Positions 37,961 through 47,588 of a stretch of 64,000 nt of DNA are shown piece by piece; position 1 is the stretch's first letter; every line of letters starts with the position of its first letter. The stretch spans positions 1,054,001-1,118,000 of the forward strand of contig NZ_CP054493.1 of NCBI RefSeq assembly GCF_015265475.1. The letters run 5' to 3'. The position numbers and the translations under genes are program-made. Under the pieces are notes generated by a model. It searched no databases. It had not been told where the DNA came from and was given only the letters and a program-made list of their open reading frames with translations. Source of the stretch: Candidatus Sulfurimonas marisnigri (lineage in GTDB: Bacteria > Campylobacterota > Campylobacteria > Campylobacterales > Sulfurimonadaceae).

Positions 37961-38572
37961 TTACTTAAATTTTAAGGCGAGGGAGACTCTGTCGGTTACT
38001 CCGGCTTTTTCAAAAATGTGACTAATATGACCTTTAACGGTTGAGAGGGCGATCTTTTGTTTTTGTGCAATCTCTTTATTTGATAACCCATCAGCAATCA
38101 TTAGTGTAATGTCTCTTTCTCTTTCTGTTAAGAGCGAAAAGAAAGAAGGTTCATTTTTATTATGACTTTGGACATATTTATTAATAATATAACGTGTCAA
38201 ATTAGAAAAAAGCCAATTATTACCACTCTCTACACTACTTATCATTTTGAGTAAATTATCTTTATCTATGTATGAATTTTCATACCCTTTAATACCATTT
38301 CCCAATAAAGTTGAAGCATGATGTACTTCAGGTACAGCATTAAAGAGTAGAATATTTGCAAACTTGTAAGATTTTAGTTTTAATAATGCATCTTGAATAT
38401 TGGAAACACTCATCTCATCTAACATGACAATTGAAGAGTCACTATTTTTATCTAAATAATCTGTTAATTCATAAAAATCTTCTATATTTAATAATTGATA
38501 TGAATTTACGAGAGCTTTCTCCCAATGTTTTCTAATTGAAGACATATTTGTAAATAGTATTATTTTTTTCAT
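37961..38572 (-). CDS. LuxR/NarL-type regulator with degenerate receiver
   Basis: A 203-residue protein. The C-terminal 65 residues form a clear LuxR-type helix-turn-helix (LTERERDITLMIADGLSNKEIAQ and STVKGHISHIFEKAGVTDR). The N-terminal part has the size and pattern of a response-regulator receiver, but its start reads KIILFTNMSS with no acidic pair, and the candidate phospho-acceptor sits in VMLDEMSV. Phosphorylation may be lost or altered. Last gene of the secretion operon, 5 bp after the adaptor gene. It may control the adhesin or the operon. Confidence 0.85.
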   Translation of the reverse strand: MKKIILFTNMSSIRKHWEKALVNSYQLLNIEDFYELTDYLDKNSDSSIVMLDEMSVSNIQDALLKLKSYKFANILLFNAVPEVHHASTLLGNGIKGYENSYIDKDNLLKMISSVESGNNWLFSNLTRYIINKYVQSHNKNEPSFFSLLTERERDITLMIADGLSNKEIAQKQKIALSTVKGHISHIFEKAGVTDRVSLALKFK

Positions 38573-38577
38573 ACAAC

Positions 38578-39960
38578 CTACCTCTCACTCAATACATTTT
38601 CTCTGGCGCGCAATAACGGTTTTAAAATATAGTCTAATACAGTTTTCTTTCCGGTGATAATATCTACATCTGCTGTCATACCGACAATAACATTAAGTTT
38701 TTTATCTTCATTGCCTAGGAAGTTTTTATCAGTCCTAATACGTACAAGATAATAACTTTGCTTGTCTATTTCATCAATGATTGTATCAGCACTGATATGT
38801 GTTAAAGTACCCTCTAGTGAACCATATATAGCAAAATCGTAGGCAGAAAATTTTACAATTGCACGTTGCCCTGGATATAAAAAGGCAATATCTGCAGGTC
38901 TTATTTTAGCCTCAACCAATAAATTGTCTTGGGTTGGTACAATTTCAATAATGTTCATACCTGGTCTTACAACACCACCTACAGTGTTTACTAATAATTG
39001 TTTAATTGTTCCATTTACTGGAGAACGGACAAATGTGCGCTGTACTTTATCTTCTCTAGCAATATTAGCTCTTTCAATTCTTGACATTTCTGCTTTTGCT
39101 TCATTAAATGCCTCTTTGGCAGCGTTGCGAAACTTTAATTCAACCTCTTTTATATTATCCTTTTGCTCTTCAAGAACAGAGATAAGGCGTGGTATAGAGA
39201 GGTTTATTGCCTTCATTTCACCACCAATTGTGCTAGCTTGTCTTTGAAGTTGTAAATATTCAACTTCAGATACAATGCCTTTGTCAACTAAAGGCTTATT
39301 TAGTTCGAGTTCTCTTCTAATTAGTGAATAGTTATTTGTTAATTGAACTAATTTAGCTTGTGCCTCTTTTAGCTCATTTCGTTTTTGTAGTAAGCGGCGG
39401 TTATATATGATTATATTATTATTTAGCTGTTCTAGGTTTGTACGATACAAAGACTCTTCATGTTTAATAAGATTTGGTGAGTTTTTTCTTATTTGTTTAG
39501 TAGCTCTAAATGGACGCCCAGATGACTCTGCTAAAAGTCTAATAGTCTTCGCTTGTAGTTCATTGTAACGAAGTTGGCTCTCTATATAATTACTGACAAA
39601 ACTTGTATCATCTATTTTTACAAGAATATCTCCTTTTTTTACTTCTTCACCCTCTGCAACAAGAATTTCACTAACAATACCACCTTCAAGATTTTGTATT
39701 ACCTGTAATTGGTGAAATGGAATAATTTTACCTTGCCCTCGAGTTAGAGCATCAATCTCAGCATTATAAGCCCAATATATTAGCCATAATATTACAAATG
39801 CACCTATCCACAACATGAGCCTAGTGCTTAAAGTGGTATTCATTAACATAGCTGAGCTAACAGAATTCATATATTCTAAATCTTCCTCGTCTTTTACGCG
39901 AAGTTTTTTGATATCTTTTTTTCTATAGGAGTAATCAACAAATTTATCTTTAAGACTCAT
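38578..39960 (-). CDS. HlyD-family type I secretion adaptor (LapC-like)
   Basis: A 460-residue periplasmic adaptor that links the ABC transporter to TolC. One membrane segment (about residues 47-68), then the lipoyl half-motif VIQNLEGGIVSEILVAEGEEVKKGDILVKID split here at family position about 88-118, a long coiled-coil hairpin (about 130-290), and a C-terminal barrel domain (GTIKQLLVNTVGGVVRPG onward). It overlaps the ABC transporter gene by 11 bp, and is followed by the LuxR-type gene. Confidence 0.93.
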   Translation of the reverse strand: MSLKDKFVDYSYRKKDIKKLRVKDEEDLEYMNSVSSAMLMNTTLSTRLMLWIGAFVILWLIYWAYNAEIDALTRGQGKIIPFHQLQVIQNLEGGIVSEILVAEGEEVKKGDILVKIDDTSFVSNYIESQLRYNELQAKTIRLLAESSGRPFRATKQIRKNSPNLIKHEESLYRTNLEQLNNNIIIYNRRLLQKRNELKEAQAKLVQLTNNYSLIRRELELNKPLVDKGIVSEVEYLQLQRQASTIGGEMKAINLSIPRLISVLEEQKDNIKEVELKFRNAAKEAFNEAKAEMSRIERANIAREDKVQRTFVRSPVNGTIKQLLVNTVGGVVRPGMNIIEIVPTQDNLLVEAKIRPADIAFLYPGQRAIVKFSAYDFAIYGSLEGTLTHISADTIIDEIDKQSYYLVRIRTDKNFLGNEDKKLNVIVGMTADVDIITGKKTVLDYILKPLLRARENVLSER

Positions 39961-42127
39961 GTTTTACCCCTTTTTTTGGTTTATGCAACTGTTCAATAAC
40001 TTCATTGCGTATGCCATCTAAAACAATTCTTCCTTTGTCCATTAAGATTAATCTTTGTGTAAGCGCCAATAAGTTGTTTTTATGTGATATTAAAATCATT
40101 GTACGATTTTTTTGATGTACATTTATTGTTCTGATGAAATTTAATTCATGGGCGCTATCCATTGAATTTGTTGGCTCATCAAGTAACACAATTGGTGCAG
40201 GGTGTATAAAGGCTCTTGCTACACAAATAGATTGTTTTTGACCCCCTGATAAACCGTCACCTCTCTCACCAACTGGCATATCATAACCCATTGGATGAAT
40301 GTCAGCAAAGTCACTTACCCCACTAAGTTTTGAAACATATAAAATATCTTCATCACTAGCATCCGGAGAGCGTAAAATAATATTATCTTTTAATGTCCCT
40401 TGAAACAATATGACATCTTGTGGCACATAGGATATACTTCGTCTCAAATCGGCAGGGTCAATCTGTTTTATATCAATTCCATCAATTAATATTGAACCGT
40501 CTGTTGGTTCATAAAGTCCTAGAATTAGCTTTTCAAGAGTTGTTTTTCCTGAACCATTGGTACCTATTATACCGACAGACTCTCCAGGGTTAATTACAAA
40601 ACTAATGTCATCTAAGACTTTTTTATCAGTATCTGGATATGTAAAATTCACATGTTGAAACTCAATCTTTCCACTAAAAGAAGGGCGCTCAACAAACTTT
40701 TTAGCATCTTCTCTTTCAACAGATAGTTTCATTATTGCGTTTATAGCATCATACGCTGTTTTTGTTTGTTGAAAGTTTGCGATTAAGGATGCTACTTGAC
40801 CTAAGGGTGCTAGCATTCTTGAACCAAGCATAACTACGGCTATAAGTCCACCCATGCTTAAAGATTTTTCACCTATAGCATAAACACCACCGATAACAAG
40901 TGCTACTGTATTTATCTGGACTACAAAATTTACAAATGTTGAAATAGAATTTGATAAAATTTTAGAGCTTAGACCTTTTTGTGCAACATCACCAGTTGCT
41001 TCTTCCCATTTCCATTGATAGTGACCACTTATTCCTAGTGCTTTAATAGTTTCTAATGCTGATAATGATTCAATTAAGACAGAGTTTTTTCGTGCAGATG
41101 CTTCATATGTACTTTGAACGCTGTGTCTCATTGGTTTTTCAAGAATAGCACTGTAGATTATAATAATCAAACCACTAATCATAGGAATAGCAACTAACCA
41201 ATCCCCTATTATATATATAATAAATAAAAAGATAATTGTAAATGGTAAATCTATCATAGTAGCAATTGAAGATGCAGTAAAAAAACCTCTTATAGAATCA
41301 AAGTCTTTTAAGTTACTGGCAAAAGATCCAACAGAACGAGGTTTAGAAGCTATTTTTAAATTTAATACATGTTCATAAATCATTGATGACATAATGACAT
41401 CACTTTTCTTTGCTGCATTTTCAAGAAAATAGGAGCGTAAAAATTTTAAAATAATATCGAATATATATATTACAACAATACCAGTAGCAAATACCCACAT
41501 AGTATCTATAGCATTATTTGGAACAACTCGATCGTATACATTTAGAGTGAAAATCGGACTTGCCATAACAAAAAGGTTTATTAAGAAGGATGCTACAATA
41601 ACATCCATATAAACACCTCTTGAATATGCTAGAGTACCCCAAAACCAGTGATGTTCTTCATGTTTCAACAAACGTTTATGAGCATCTTTATAGTTATGTG
41701 AAGGTTTTAGTAAAAATGCAAAATTTATATACTCAGCTTCTAGAATATTTGATTCTACCCAATTCTCTCCTTCACCAACTTCTGGCAAAATAATTCTTGC
41801 ATATTTTCTATCTGGGCTAATTTCAGTTAAAATACACGCCTTTTCATTTTCCTTATCACCTTTTAATATTAAGATAACAGGTAGAAGTAGTGGGGATATA
41901 TCTTTAAATGAGTAATTTACTAACTTAGAGCTAAATCCTGCACGCTGTGCAGCACGATGAAAAGCAGATTTTGAACCTTTTGTTTCCAATGAAAACAGTT
42001 TAGGTGTTACCCTTCCCGGTGGTATTGGAAGGTCGGCAACAAGTGCATCAGCACTAAAAGGACGATTATAGAGCTTGGTGAAAATCACCAAGCATTCTAA
42101 TATAGGGTCTTTGGGCATGTTATTCAA
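39950..42127 (-). CDS. Type I secretion ABC transporter with C39-like domain (LapB-like)
   Basis: A 725-residue half-transporter. Residues 1 to about 135 form a C39 peptidase-like domain without the catalytic cysteine motif, used for substrate docking in HlyB/LapB proteins. Membrane spans follow (about 165-430). The ATPase domain has Walker A GTNGSGKTT, the signature LSGGQKQ, and Walker B IVLLDEPTNSMD. It overlaps the TolC-like gene (8 bp) and the adaptor gene (11 bp). The obvious cargo is the giant adhesin encoded opposite. Confidence 0.95.
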   Translation of the reverse strand: MNNMPKDPILECLVIFTKLYNRPFSADALVADLPIPPGRVTPKLFSLETKGSKSAFHRAAQRAGFSSKLVNYSFKDISPLLLPVILILKGDKENEKACILTEISPDRKYARIILPEVGEGENWVESNILEAEYINFAFLLKPSHNYKDAHKRLLKHEEHHWFWGTLAYSRGVYMDVIVASFLINLFVMASPIFTLNVYDRVVPNNAIDTMWVFATGIVVIYIFDIILKFLRSYFLENAAKKSDVIMSSMIYEHVLNLKIASKPRSVGSFASNLKDFDSIRGFFTASSIATMIDLPFTIIFLFIIYIIGDWLVAIPMISGLIIIIYSAILEKPMRHSVQSTYEASARKNSVLIESLSALETIKALGISGHYQWKWEEATGDVAQKGLSSKILSNSISTFVNFVVQINTVALVIGGVYAIGEKSLSMGGLIAVVMLGSRMLAPLGQVASLIANFQQTKTAYDAINAIMKLSVEREDAKKFVERPSFSGKIEFQHVNFTYPDTDKKVLDDISFVINPGESVGIIGTNGSGKTTLEKLILGLYEPTDGSILIDGIDIKQIDPADLRRSISYVPQDVILFQGTLKDNIILRSPDASDEDILYVSKLSGVSDFADIHPMGYDMPVGERGDGLSGGQKQSICVARAFIHPAPIVLLDEPTNSMDSAHELNFIRTINVHQKNRTMILISHKNNLLALTQRLILMDKGRIVLDGIRNEVIEQLHKPKKGVKHES

Positions 42128-43430
42128 CCACTACATTCATTTCTTCCAGTATTTTACCGGTGTATGATAAAATTTGATAGTAAGAGAGTAGACGGTCAAA
42201 CTCTGCTGTAGCTTTACGATTTCTAGCGTTGTTGCGTTCAACTTCAATATTCAAAAGGTCAATAATACTTCTTCGTCCAAGCTCATTCTCTTTAATATAA
42301 TCAGCTACTGTTTCTACAGTTGATTTTATATTATTGTCTATATGAACTAATTGTACCTTTGTTGAGTTAAATGTTTGTAAGGCGATTTGAGTGTTAGCTT
42401 TTATGTATCGCTTTGCATCCGCAAGAGTACTGTTTTTATTAAGTAATCTGTGTTGATTTGCTTGTTTGTTAGCTTGATCTGCCAAACCGTTGAAGATATT
42501 ATAGTTTAGAACTAATAAAGCGTTATAACCAGAGTCATTTTCGTGTAGACTTGGGTTTGGATTGCTTAGGTCAGTAGAAACACCATGCACGTTTGCATTC
42601 CAATAACTTTGCAATCTAATATCTGCTCTTGGGTAATAAGGTGCTTCTGAACGTTTTAGAGCAGAACTTGCCACCTTAATATCATCTTGTGAAACATGGA
42701 TTGTAGGATTGTTTTTCATAGCAATATCAACTAAAGCGTCTAAAGTATCTGCAGGTATTGCACCTATCATTGGCTTTTCTAAATCTGTAGCAGATACTTC
42801 GCCTGGTAATATACGCTGAAAGCTTGAAATAGAGTTAACATAATTTTGTTCTGACAAATACTGAACACTCAAAGCACTCTCATAACGTGATAATGTCTGT
42901 TTATAATCAGAATTACGTCCAACTCCTGCATCTACTTTTTGCTTTATTTGCGAAAGGTATTTTTTGTGTACTTCTACATTCTCTTTAGAAATTTTATATA
43001 ACTCATAATTTCTAAGTACATCAATATAGTAAGTAACAGCTTCTAATGCTAAATCATTTGCACTCTCTTTAACTGAATCATTAGCGGATAAAATAAGTGC
43101 TTTTTGTTGTTTAACACCATACTTTGTGTCAAAACCCATAAACAAGTTTTGAGATAGTGTAGCAGAAGCATCTTGTCTAACTAAACTCTCACTCTCCCTT
43201 GCATTTGCTATTGTTCTTGTTACCTCAGGACCAACTGAGTACGACAAGTCAATTGTCGGCAAATAATCAGCTTTTACACGTGTAAGCAACTCTTTTTGCG
43301 TGAAGTGATCCTCTTTCTTCATCTGCATCTGAGGATGTGTTTCAATTGTTTTTTGTACAACTTCTGTGACTGACATAGCACTTACAAGTGCAGGCGTTAG
43401 GACAATAGAGAGTAATGTTAATCGTTTCAT
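42120..43430 (-). CDS. TolC-family outer membrane channel for type I secretion
   Basis: A 436-residue outer membrane efflux protein with signal peptide MKRLTLLSIVLTPALVSA and the two internal TolC repeats of long helices (about 60-215 and 245-420). It contains VEVERNNARNRKATAEFDRLL near the end, a conserved TolC-type helix. First gene of the four-gene operon; AAAGGAAACAG precedes the ATG. It is the outer membrane duct for the adhesin. Confidence 0.93.
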   Translation of the reverse strand: MKRLTLLSIVLTPALVSAMSVTEVVQKTIETHPQMQMKKEDHFTQKELLTRVKADYLPTIDLSYSVGPEVTRTIANARESESLVRQDASATLSQNLFMGFDTKYGVKQQKALILSANDSVKESANDLALEAVTYYIDVLRNYELYKISKENVEVHKKYLSQIKQKVDAGVGRNSDYKQTLSRYESALSVQYLSEQNYVNSISSFQRILPGEVSATDLEKPMIGAIPADTLDALVDIAMKNNPTIHVSQDDIKVASSALKRSEAPYYPRADIRLQSYWNANVHGVSTDLSNPNPSLHENDSGYNALLVLNYNIFNGLADQANKQANQHRLLNKNSTLADAKRYIKANTQIALQTFNSTKVQLVHIDNNIKSTVETVADYIKENELGRRSIIDLLNIEVERNNARNRKATAEFDRLLSYYQILSYTGKILEEMNVVVE

Positions 43431-43605
43431 TCTGTTTCCTTTTATTATAATATTGGGTAAGTATACTATTAGAAACGTTAAGCTAATCTTAATATTATTT
43501 GTTATTTTTTAATGTATTTGAATATATATATTTTATTATTATCATTGTTTATGTTTGTCTAATGTGAATTATTACATACAAAAAAGAATTTAAAAGGTTG
43601 ATAAA

Positions 43606-43742
43606 GTGCAAATAAGAGTCTATTGCGATTACCCATATTTTCCTGTAACTTCCGGAAACTGTAGGAAATAAAGACTTTTATTTTTAGAAATTTCCTATTT
43701 TTTAGTGAATTCAGTGAGATTTAGTGACCGTTTTTGGGGATG
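43606..43742 (+). repeat. att-like site A: relic ybgC start plus arm repeats
   Basis: GTG at 43606 opens a relic frame reading (M)QIRVYCDY, close to the YbgC start (M)KVRVYYED at 48940, and stops soon after. From 43646 follows TAACTTCCGGAAACTGTAGG, then AAATAAAG, matching 46669 onward. A pair of arm-like direct repeats (TTAGTGACCGTTTTTGGGG) closes it at 43721-43740. The same order of parts occurs in site B. I interpret it as the left junction of an integrated segment. Confidence 0.6.
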
Positions 43743-43796
43743 TTTTAGTCTTTTGAAAATGACATCTATATATTTCTTTATCATCTTATAAATACC

Positions 43797-43889
43797 TTAA
43801 AGTATAAAAGGGTGACAATTTCTTAGTTTTCTTCCACTGCCACATAAACAAATACTTTGTCTATCGAAACTCCGCATTTGCGTTTTCAT
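43797..43889 (-). CDS. 30-residue SEC-C zinc-binding peptide coupled to selO
   Basis: The frame starts at the ATG that overlaps the selO stop as TAATG and reads [20 protein letters not shown] followed by KLRNCHPFIL. The part CLCGSGRKLRNCH is a full SEC-C motif (CxCGSGxKxxxCH), the zinc-binding tail found on SecA and many small or fused proteins, where it contacts ribosomes, SecB or other partners. Translation depends on reinitiation after selO. It could be a stand-alone micropeptide or the remnant of a SEC-C tail. SelO itself is complete (its CSS end is intact), which favours a separate peptide. Confidence 0.65.
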   Translation of the reverse strand: MKTQMRSFDRQSICLCGSGRKLRNCHPFIL

Positions 43890-45622
43890 TATGACGAGCA
43901 GCTAATATGAGATATGCCAGCAATTTCAAAGAATTCAGAAGGCTTTTTTCTATAGTATTTCTCTTCTATCTCACAAGATTGCTCAGTATATGGGTTTGTC
44001 ATGACTTCTTGTAACTCTTTTATAAGTGTATAGTCTCCTTTTTGAGCCTCTTTGTAGGCAGGAACAAGAAACCACTCTCGTAGCGTATATTTTGGGTTGA
44101 CTTGTTTCATCTCTTTAGAAAGCCTTTCGCAAGATTTTGGGCTAGTGGCGTTGATATCTATAGGGTTTGTGTCTTTGATGAGTGATTTCCATTTATCTAG
44201 CCACTCAGACCAGCTTTTTAAAATCTTATCATCATATATGGAATCATCGTAAAAGCTTTTAGTGAGCACAGAGATATCATCAGGTACGCTAGAGAGTTCG
44301 CGAAAAAAGATAGTGTAATCGACAGAAGTTTCTATCATTAGCTTTACAAGTTCATTGAATAGAGTTGCATTAAAGGTTTGTAGACCTAGCTTAGAAGCCC
44401 ACATCTGTATCATTTTGGCTTGTATGACCTTGGAGAAGCCATCTCTTATCTCATGGAGTTGCTGGGTTTCGTTCTCATGTGACTGCAGTAAAGGTTGCAG
44501 TGCTTTGCAAAACATTTGAAAGTTACGCTCGGCAGCTTGAGGTTGATTAAGAAATGAAAAGTGAACTCCGCCACCCGTCCACGGCTGATATTTAGGGTCA
44601 AACATATCTATAAATCCAAACGGACCGTAATCGAGTGTAAAGCCGCCTGCTGCACAGTTGTCGCCATTAAAGTTCCCTTGAGTGTAGCCTACACGAATCC
44701 AGTTTGCTACAAGTGAGGTGAGTCGAGAGCGAAATTCACGAGCTAGTAACACCACTTTTCCTTCGGTAGTTAAATTTGTATCAATGACATCACTATATTC
44801 ACGATCAATTAAGTGTAACACAATCATCTCGAGCTCTTCCATCGCTTTTGGATGCTCGTTTTTGCGGGCACGACGACCGAAAAGTTCAAGTTGACCTACC
44901 CGAAGAAAAGAGGGTGCAACCCGTGTTGTAATAGCAACAGCTTCTTCTATCATAACTTCAGGATCCTTGGAATATGAACCGTTTAGAAACCATGGTCGTT
45001 TGACTTTTTCTGTTTGTGATGCGTATAAACTCAAAGAGCGTGATGTTGGAACTCCAAGGGCATGCATATGTTCCTGTGCCAAAAACTCTCTAATACTTGA
45101 ACGGAGTACTGCACGACCGTCAGCTCCACGACAGTAAGGTGTTCTACCACCGCCTTTAAGCTGCATTTCCCAGCGCTTGCCATTTATTACAGCTTCAAGT
45201 ATAGATATGGCTCGACCATCACCGTATCCATTTCCCGTTTTAAAAGGACACTGTTCGTAGTATTCTCTGCCGTAGATAGAAAGTGCATATCCTGTTGCCC
45301 AACCTATCTTTCGTAATGGCTTGGGTAATTGAGAAGTATCACCGGAAAACAGTCGAATAAAATCTTCTGATGTTGCCAAACTATCACAAAAGCCAAGCTC
45401 GTCAAAAAAGTTCTTGCTATGCGCAATGTAAACGGGAGCTTTGATTGGTGTAGGGTTTACTGGGACATAATGCCCGCTTAATACTTGTCGGGGCAAGTGG
45501 TCTATACCGTTTTCTTTAGCATCTGGATCAGAGTTGAGTGTGTCCATTAGGGAGTAGTTTGTTAACTGTGCTAGATCATTGAGTGTATTTATAGTCTGAC
45601 AGGTTTGTTTAACTTCTTGCAT
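43889..45622 (-). CDS. selO: Protein adenylyltransferase SelO (YdiU)
   Basis: Pseudokinase-fold enzyme that AMPylates Ser, Thr or Tyr of target proteins and is tied to redox homeostasis. The 577-residue protein has the nucleotide-binding [40 protein letters not shown] with the metal ligands, and [13 protein letters not shown]. It ends in SCSS: the C-terminal cysteine holds the position of selenocysteine in vertebrate SelO. AAGGAAG lies before the ATG. A SEC-C micro-gene is coupled to its stop. It occupies the first segment between att-like sites A and B. Confidence 0.95.
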   Translation of the reverse strand: MQEVKQTCQTINTLNDLAQLTNYSLMDTLNSDPDAKENGIDHLPRQVLSGHYVPVNPTPIKAPVYIAHSKNFFDELGFCDSLATSEDFIRLFSGDTSQLPKPLRKIGWATGYALSIYGREYYEQCPFKTGNGYGDGRAISILEAVINGKRWEMQLKGGGRTPYCRGADGRAVLRSSIREFLAQEHMHALGVPTSRSLSLYASQTEKVKRPWFLNGSYSKDPEVMIEEAVAITTRVAPSFLRVGQLELFGRRARKNEHPKAMEELEMIVLHLIDREYSDVIDTNLTTEGKVVLLAREFRSRLTSLVANWIRVGYTQGNFNGDNCAAGGFTLDYGPFGFIDMFDPKYQPWTGGGVHFSFLNQPQAAERNFQMFCKALQPLLQSHENETQQLHEIRDGFSKVIQAKMIQMWASKLGLQTFNATLFNELVKLMIETSVDYTIFFRELSSVPDDISVLTKSFYDDSIYDDKILKSWSEWLDKWKSLIKDTNPIDINATSPKSCERLSKEMKQVNPKYTLREWFLVPAYKEAQKGDYTLIKELQEVMTNPYTEQSCEIEEKYYRKKPSEFFEIAGISHISCSS

Positions 45623-45735
45623 ATATCTTCCTTATTTTAGAAACATAACATCTTATATCTCAACTACCTTTATAATAAATAAATTGCTTAAATTATATAG
45701 TTGTTTTTAACATTCTAAAATTTGATGGAATTTCA

Positions 45736-45759
45736 GTCTAGTTTATAGGGGACATTCCA
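45736..45759 (+). mobile_element. Solo right end of the IS3-type element
   Basis: GTCTAGTTTATAGGGGACAT followed by TCCA matches the right terminal repeat of the complete element at 48767-48790. No transposase is present here. It is either a relic of an earlier copy lost by deletion or one end of a one-sided event. A looser match (AGGGTGGATTCCAATTA, 46267-46283) lies beyond the rhodanese gene. Confidence 0.8.
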
Positions 45760-45886
45760 ATTATTTGCACAGAGTTTATTCTTATGATACTCTTTAGTTT
45801 ATATATTATATTAACAAAGAGTAGAAATATTTTGTATTAGTCACATAAAATCCGTTTAGTAATTAAACAATTAATAAAGGATATTT

Positions 45887-46252
45887 ATGTTAGATTTTGG
45901 ACCTTTTATATCTCTATCTGCAGATGATTTTAATGAGAAAGTGGAACAAGGATATGAAATAATTGACATCAGAAGAGCTGATGAGTGGGAATGCTATGGA
46001 GTTATTGAGGGAAGTCATAAGATCACATTTTTTGATGAGAAAGGTGCATATGATATTGATGGTTTTTTAGAGGTATTCACGCAGATTGTCACAGATAAAG
46101 AACAACCTTTTATCTTAGTCTGTGCTCATGCAAGAAGAACAAAAGCAGTTGGTGAATTACTTGCTTTACAACTTAAGTATACAAATGTTTATGAATTAGA
46201 TGGCGGTATTAACTGGGGTTGGATCGATAAAGGTTATAAAACTATTAGATGA
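45887..46252 (+). CDS. Rhodanese-domain protein
   Basis: A single rhodanese domain of 121 residues. YEIIDIRRADEWECYGVIEGS is the usual N-terminal signature and the active loop reads VCAHARRT with C79 as the persulfide-forming cysteine. No signal peptide, so cytoplasmic sulfur transfer is expected. AAAGGATATTT precedes the ATG. It stands alone between a solo IS end and att-like site B, and may be cargo of the integrated segment. Useful in a sulfur-oxidising host, but its partner is unknown. Confidence 0.92.
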   Translation: MLDFGPFISLSADDFNEKVEQGYEIIDIRRADEWECYGVIEGSHKITFFDEKGAYDIDGFLEVFTQIVTDKEQPFILVCAHARRTKAVGELLALQLKYTNVYELDGGINWGWIDKGYKTIR

Positions 46253-46584
46253 CTATATTTTAGTGTTAGGGTGGATTCCAATTAGATGATTTATCTATAA
46301 GTGCAAATTACGAAGTATGAGTGGCTACTTACAAATACAAAAGAAGAAAATAATGATAATTATCTAGTAGAAGAAAAATTACTAGTGTTCGAAGAGTTCC
46401 TGGGAAAGATAGGAGAATATTTAAAGAAATAGAATTTAAGACTTGAAGATATATTAATACATAATACTGATGTACAGATAGAAAATAAAAAAATTAAAAA
46501 GCTCTTAACAGATGTTTGACCTTACCATTAAATACAGTACAATACAAAAAATATAACTAAATATCAGCTTTAAGTTTCAAATAA
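46253..46584. other. Gene-poor segment with one doubtful small ORF
   Basis: About 330 bp before att-like site B. The only candidate is a 43-codon frame from GTG 46301 to 46432 on the plus strand (starting MQITKYEWLLTNTKEENN, Glu/Lys-rich, ending LGKIGEYLKK). It lacks a clear ribosome binding site and I do not recognise it; it may be a fragment of a lost gene. Nothing else is visible. Confidence 0.35.
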
Positions 46585-46766
46585 TTTGTGGATGTTTTTG
46601 GTAATGGTTTATTTTAGAGGGCTCTTAAATACCCTGTGCAAAGGGGTTTAACATGAAGATACGGGTCTATAACTTCCGGAAATTGTAGGAAATAAAGGCT
46701 TGCTTTTGAATAATTTTCCTGTATATTAGGAAATTAAGTGAAGTTTAGTGACCATTTTTGGTGCCG
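46585..46766 (+). repeat. att-like site B: left arm, ybgC-start relic, right arm
   Basis: The left part (46585-46652) aligns almost without gaps to 48871-48939, sharing AAGGGGTTTA-like sequence just before the start codon. The core ATGAAGATACGGGTCTAT (46653-46670) encodes MKIRVY, the YbgC start. The right part (46670-46766) matches site A: AACTTCCGGAAATTGTAGGA and a TTTAGTGACC arm followed by GGTGCC. It therefore looks like a junction between two inserted segments. Confidence 0.6.
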
Positions 46767-46831
46767 TTTTGTATTCTTAAAAGCTAACTATACTGAGGAG
46801 AGAAACAACTCTCCCTATTGTAGATATATTT

Positions 46832-47185
46832 TTATTCTATAACACACTCAACATCTCCGGATTTTCTATCCTCCATTGATATTTCAGGGCGTGAGACTTG
46901 GTTGTTAGCTGCATCATCTCCCAATACATAAACGTCGTTATCTTCAAAATGAGACTTATTTGCTTCATCATATGGAAGATCCCATACAATACAGCCATCT
47001 GTTGGACATGCAGCTTGACATGCTGGAGTATCATGGTCTCCAATACATTCAGTACAGGTTGCTGGATTAACATAGTACATATCCTCTCCTGTTGGGTTGT
47101 CATCTGATTCAACAATAGATCCTGTTGGACACTCTGCTAAACAAGCATCACACTCTATACATAAATCTGTAATACGAACTGACAT
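46832..47185 (-). CDS. 2[4Fe-4S] ferredoxin, Alvin/YfhL type
   Basis: A 117-residue ferredoxin with two cluster motifs: CIECDACLAECPTG (CxxCxxCxxxCP) and CTECIGDHDTPACQAACP, where the eight-residue insertion between CxxC and CxxxC is the mark of the Alvin (Allochromatium) type with very low-potential clusters. The C-terminal extension is acidic. The gene is alone on the minus strand and lies between att-like sites B and C, so it may be carried cargo. The electron donor and acceptor are unknown. Confidence 0.92.
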   Translation of the reverse strand: MSVRITDLCIECDACLAECPTGSIVESDDNPTGEDMYYVNPATCTECIGDHDTPACQAACPTDGCIVWDLPYDEANKSHFEDNDVYVLGDDAANNQVSRPEISMEDRKSGDVECVIE

Positions 47186-47307
47186 TTTATATCCTTTTTT
47201 AGTTAAATTTAATAGCTATGATACCTATAACATTTTAAAGCATTATTAAGCTTCTGAAAATAACTGCTAATTATATCGCCAATTCAAATAGTAAGTGCAA
47301 CACCTAG

Positions 47308-47498
47308 TTAAACTGCTGCATAAGATTTCGTAATTGTATCGAAAAACACTTCTGCTGGAATTTTGTAATTTAGTACCTTTCTTGGTCTAGCATTTAACCT
47401 ATTCTGAACTTCAACAATTTGCTCATCTGTGATATTTTTAAACTCAGTCTTTTTTGGAAAATATTCTCTAATCAAACTATTAGTGTGTTCGTTTAAAC
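47308..47498 (-). pseudogene. IS30-family transposase, C-terminal fragment
   Basis: The minus-strand frame reads LNEHTNSLIREYFPKKTEF, then ITDEQIVEVQNRLNARPRKV and LNYKIPAEVFFD, a typical IS30 transposase C-terminus with the catalytic-end region. It runs up to the left end of the IS3-type element, which has cut it. The rest of the IS30 copy is not seen on the other side, so a deletion accompanied or followed the insertion. Confidence 0.85.
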
Positions 47499-47588
47499 TG
47501 GAATGTCCCCTATAAACTAGACAATATTTAATTCAGTAATTTAGATAAAATAATACGAATGTATTATGAGATTTAATAGGATTAAAAA

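Noticed and set aside
46837-47115. 92-codon minus-strand frame overlapping the ferredoxin
   Set aside because: Different frame of the same strand, Met/Leu-rich noise; the ferredoxin frame has both cluster motifs.
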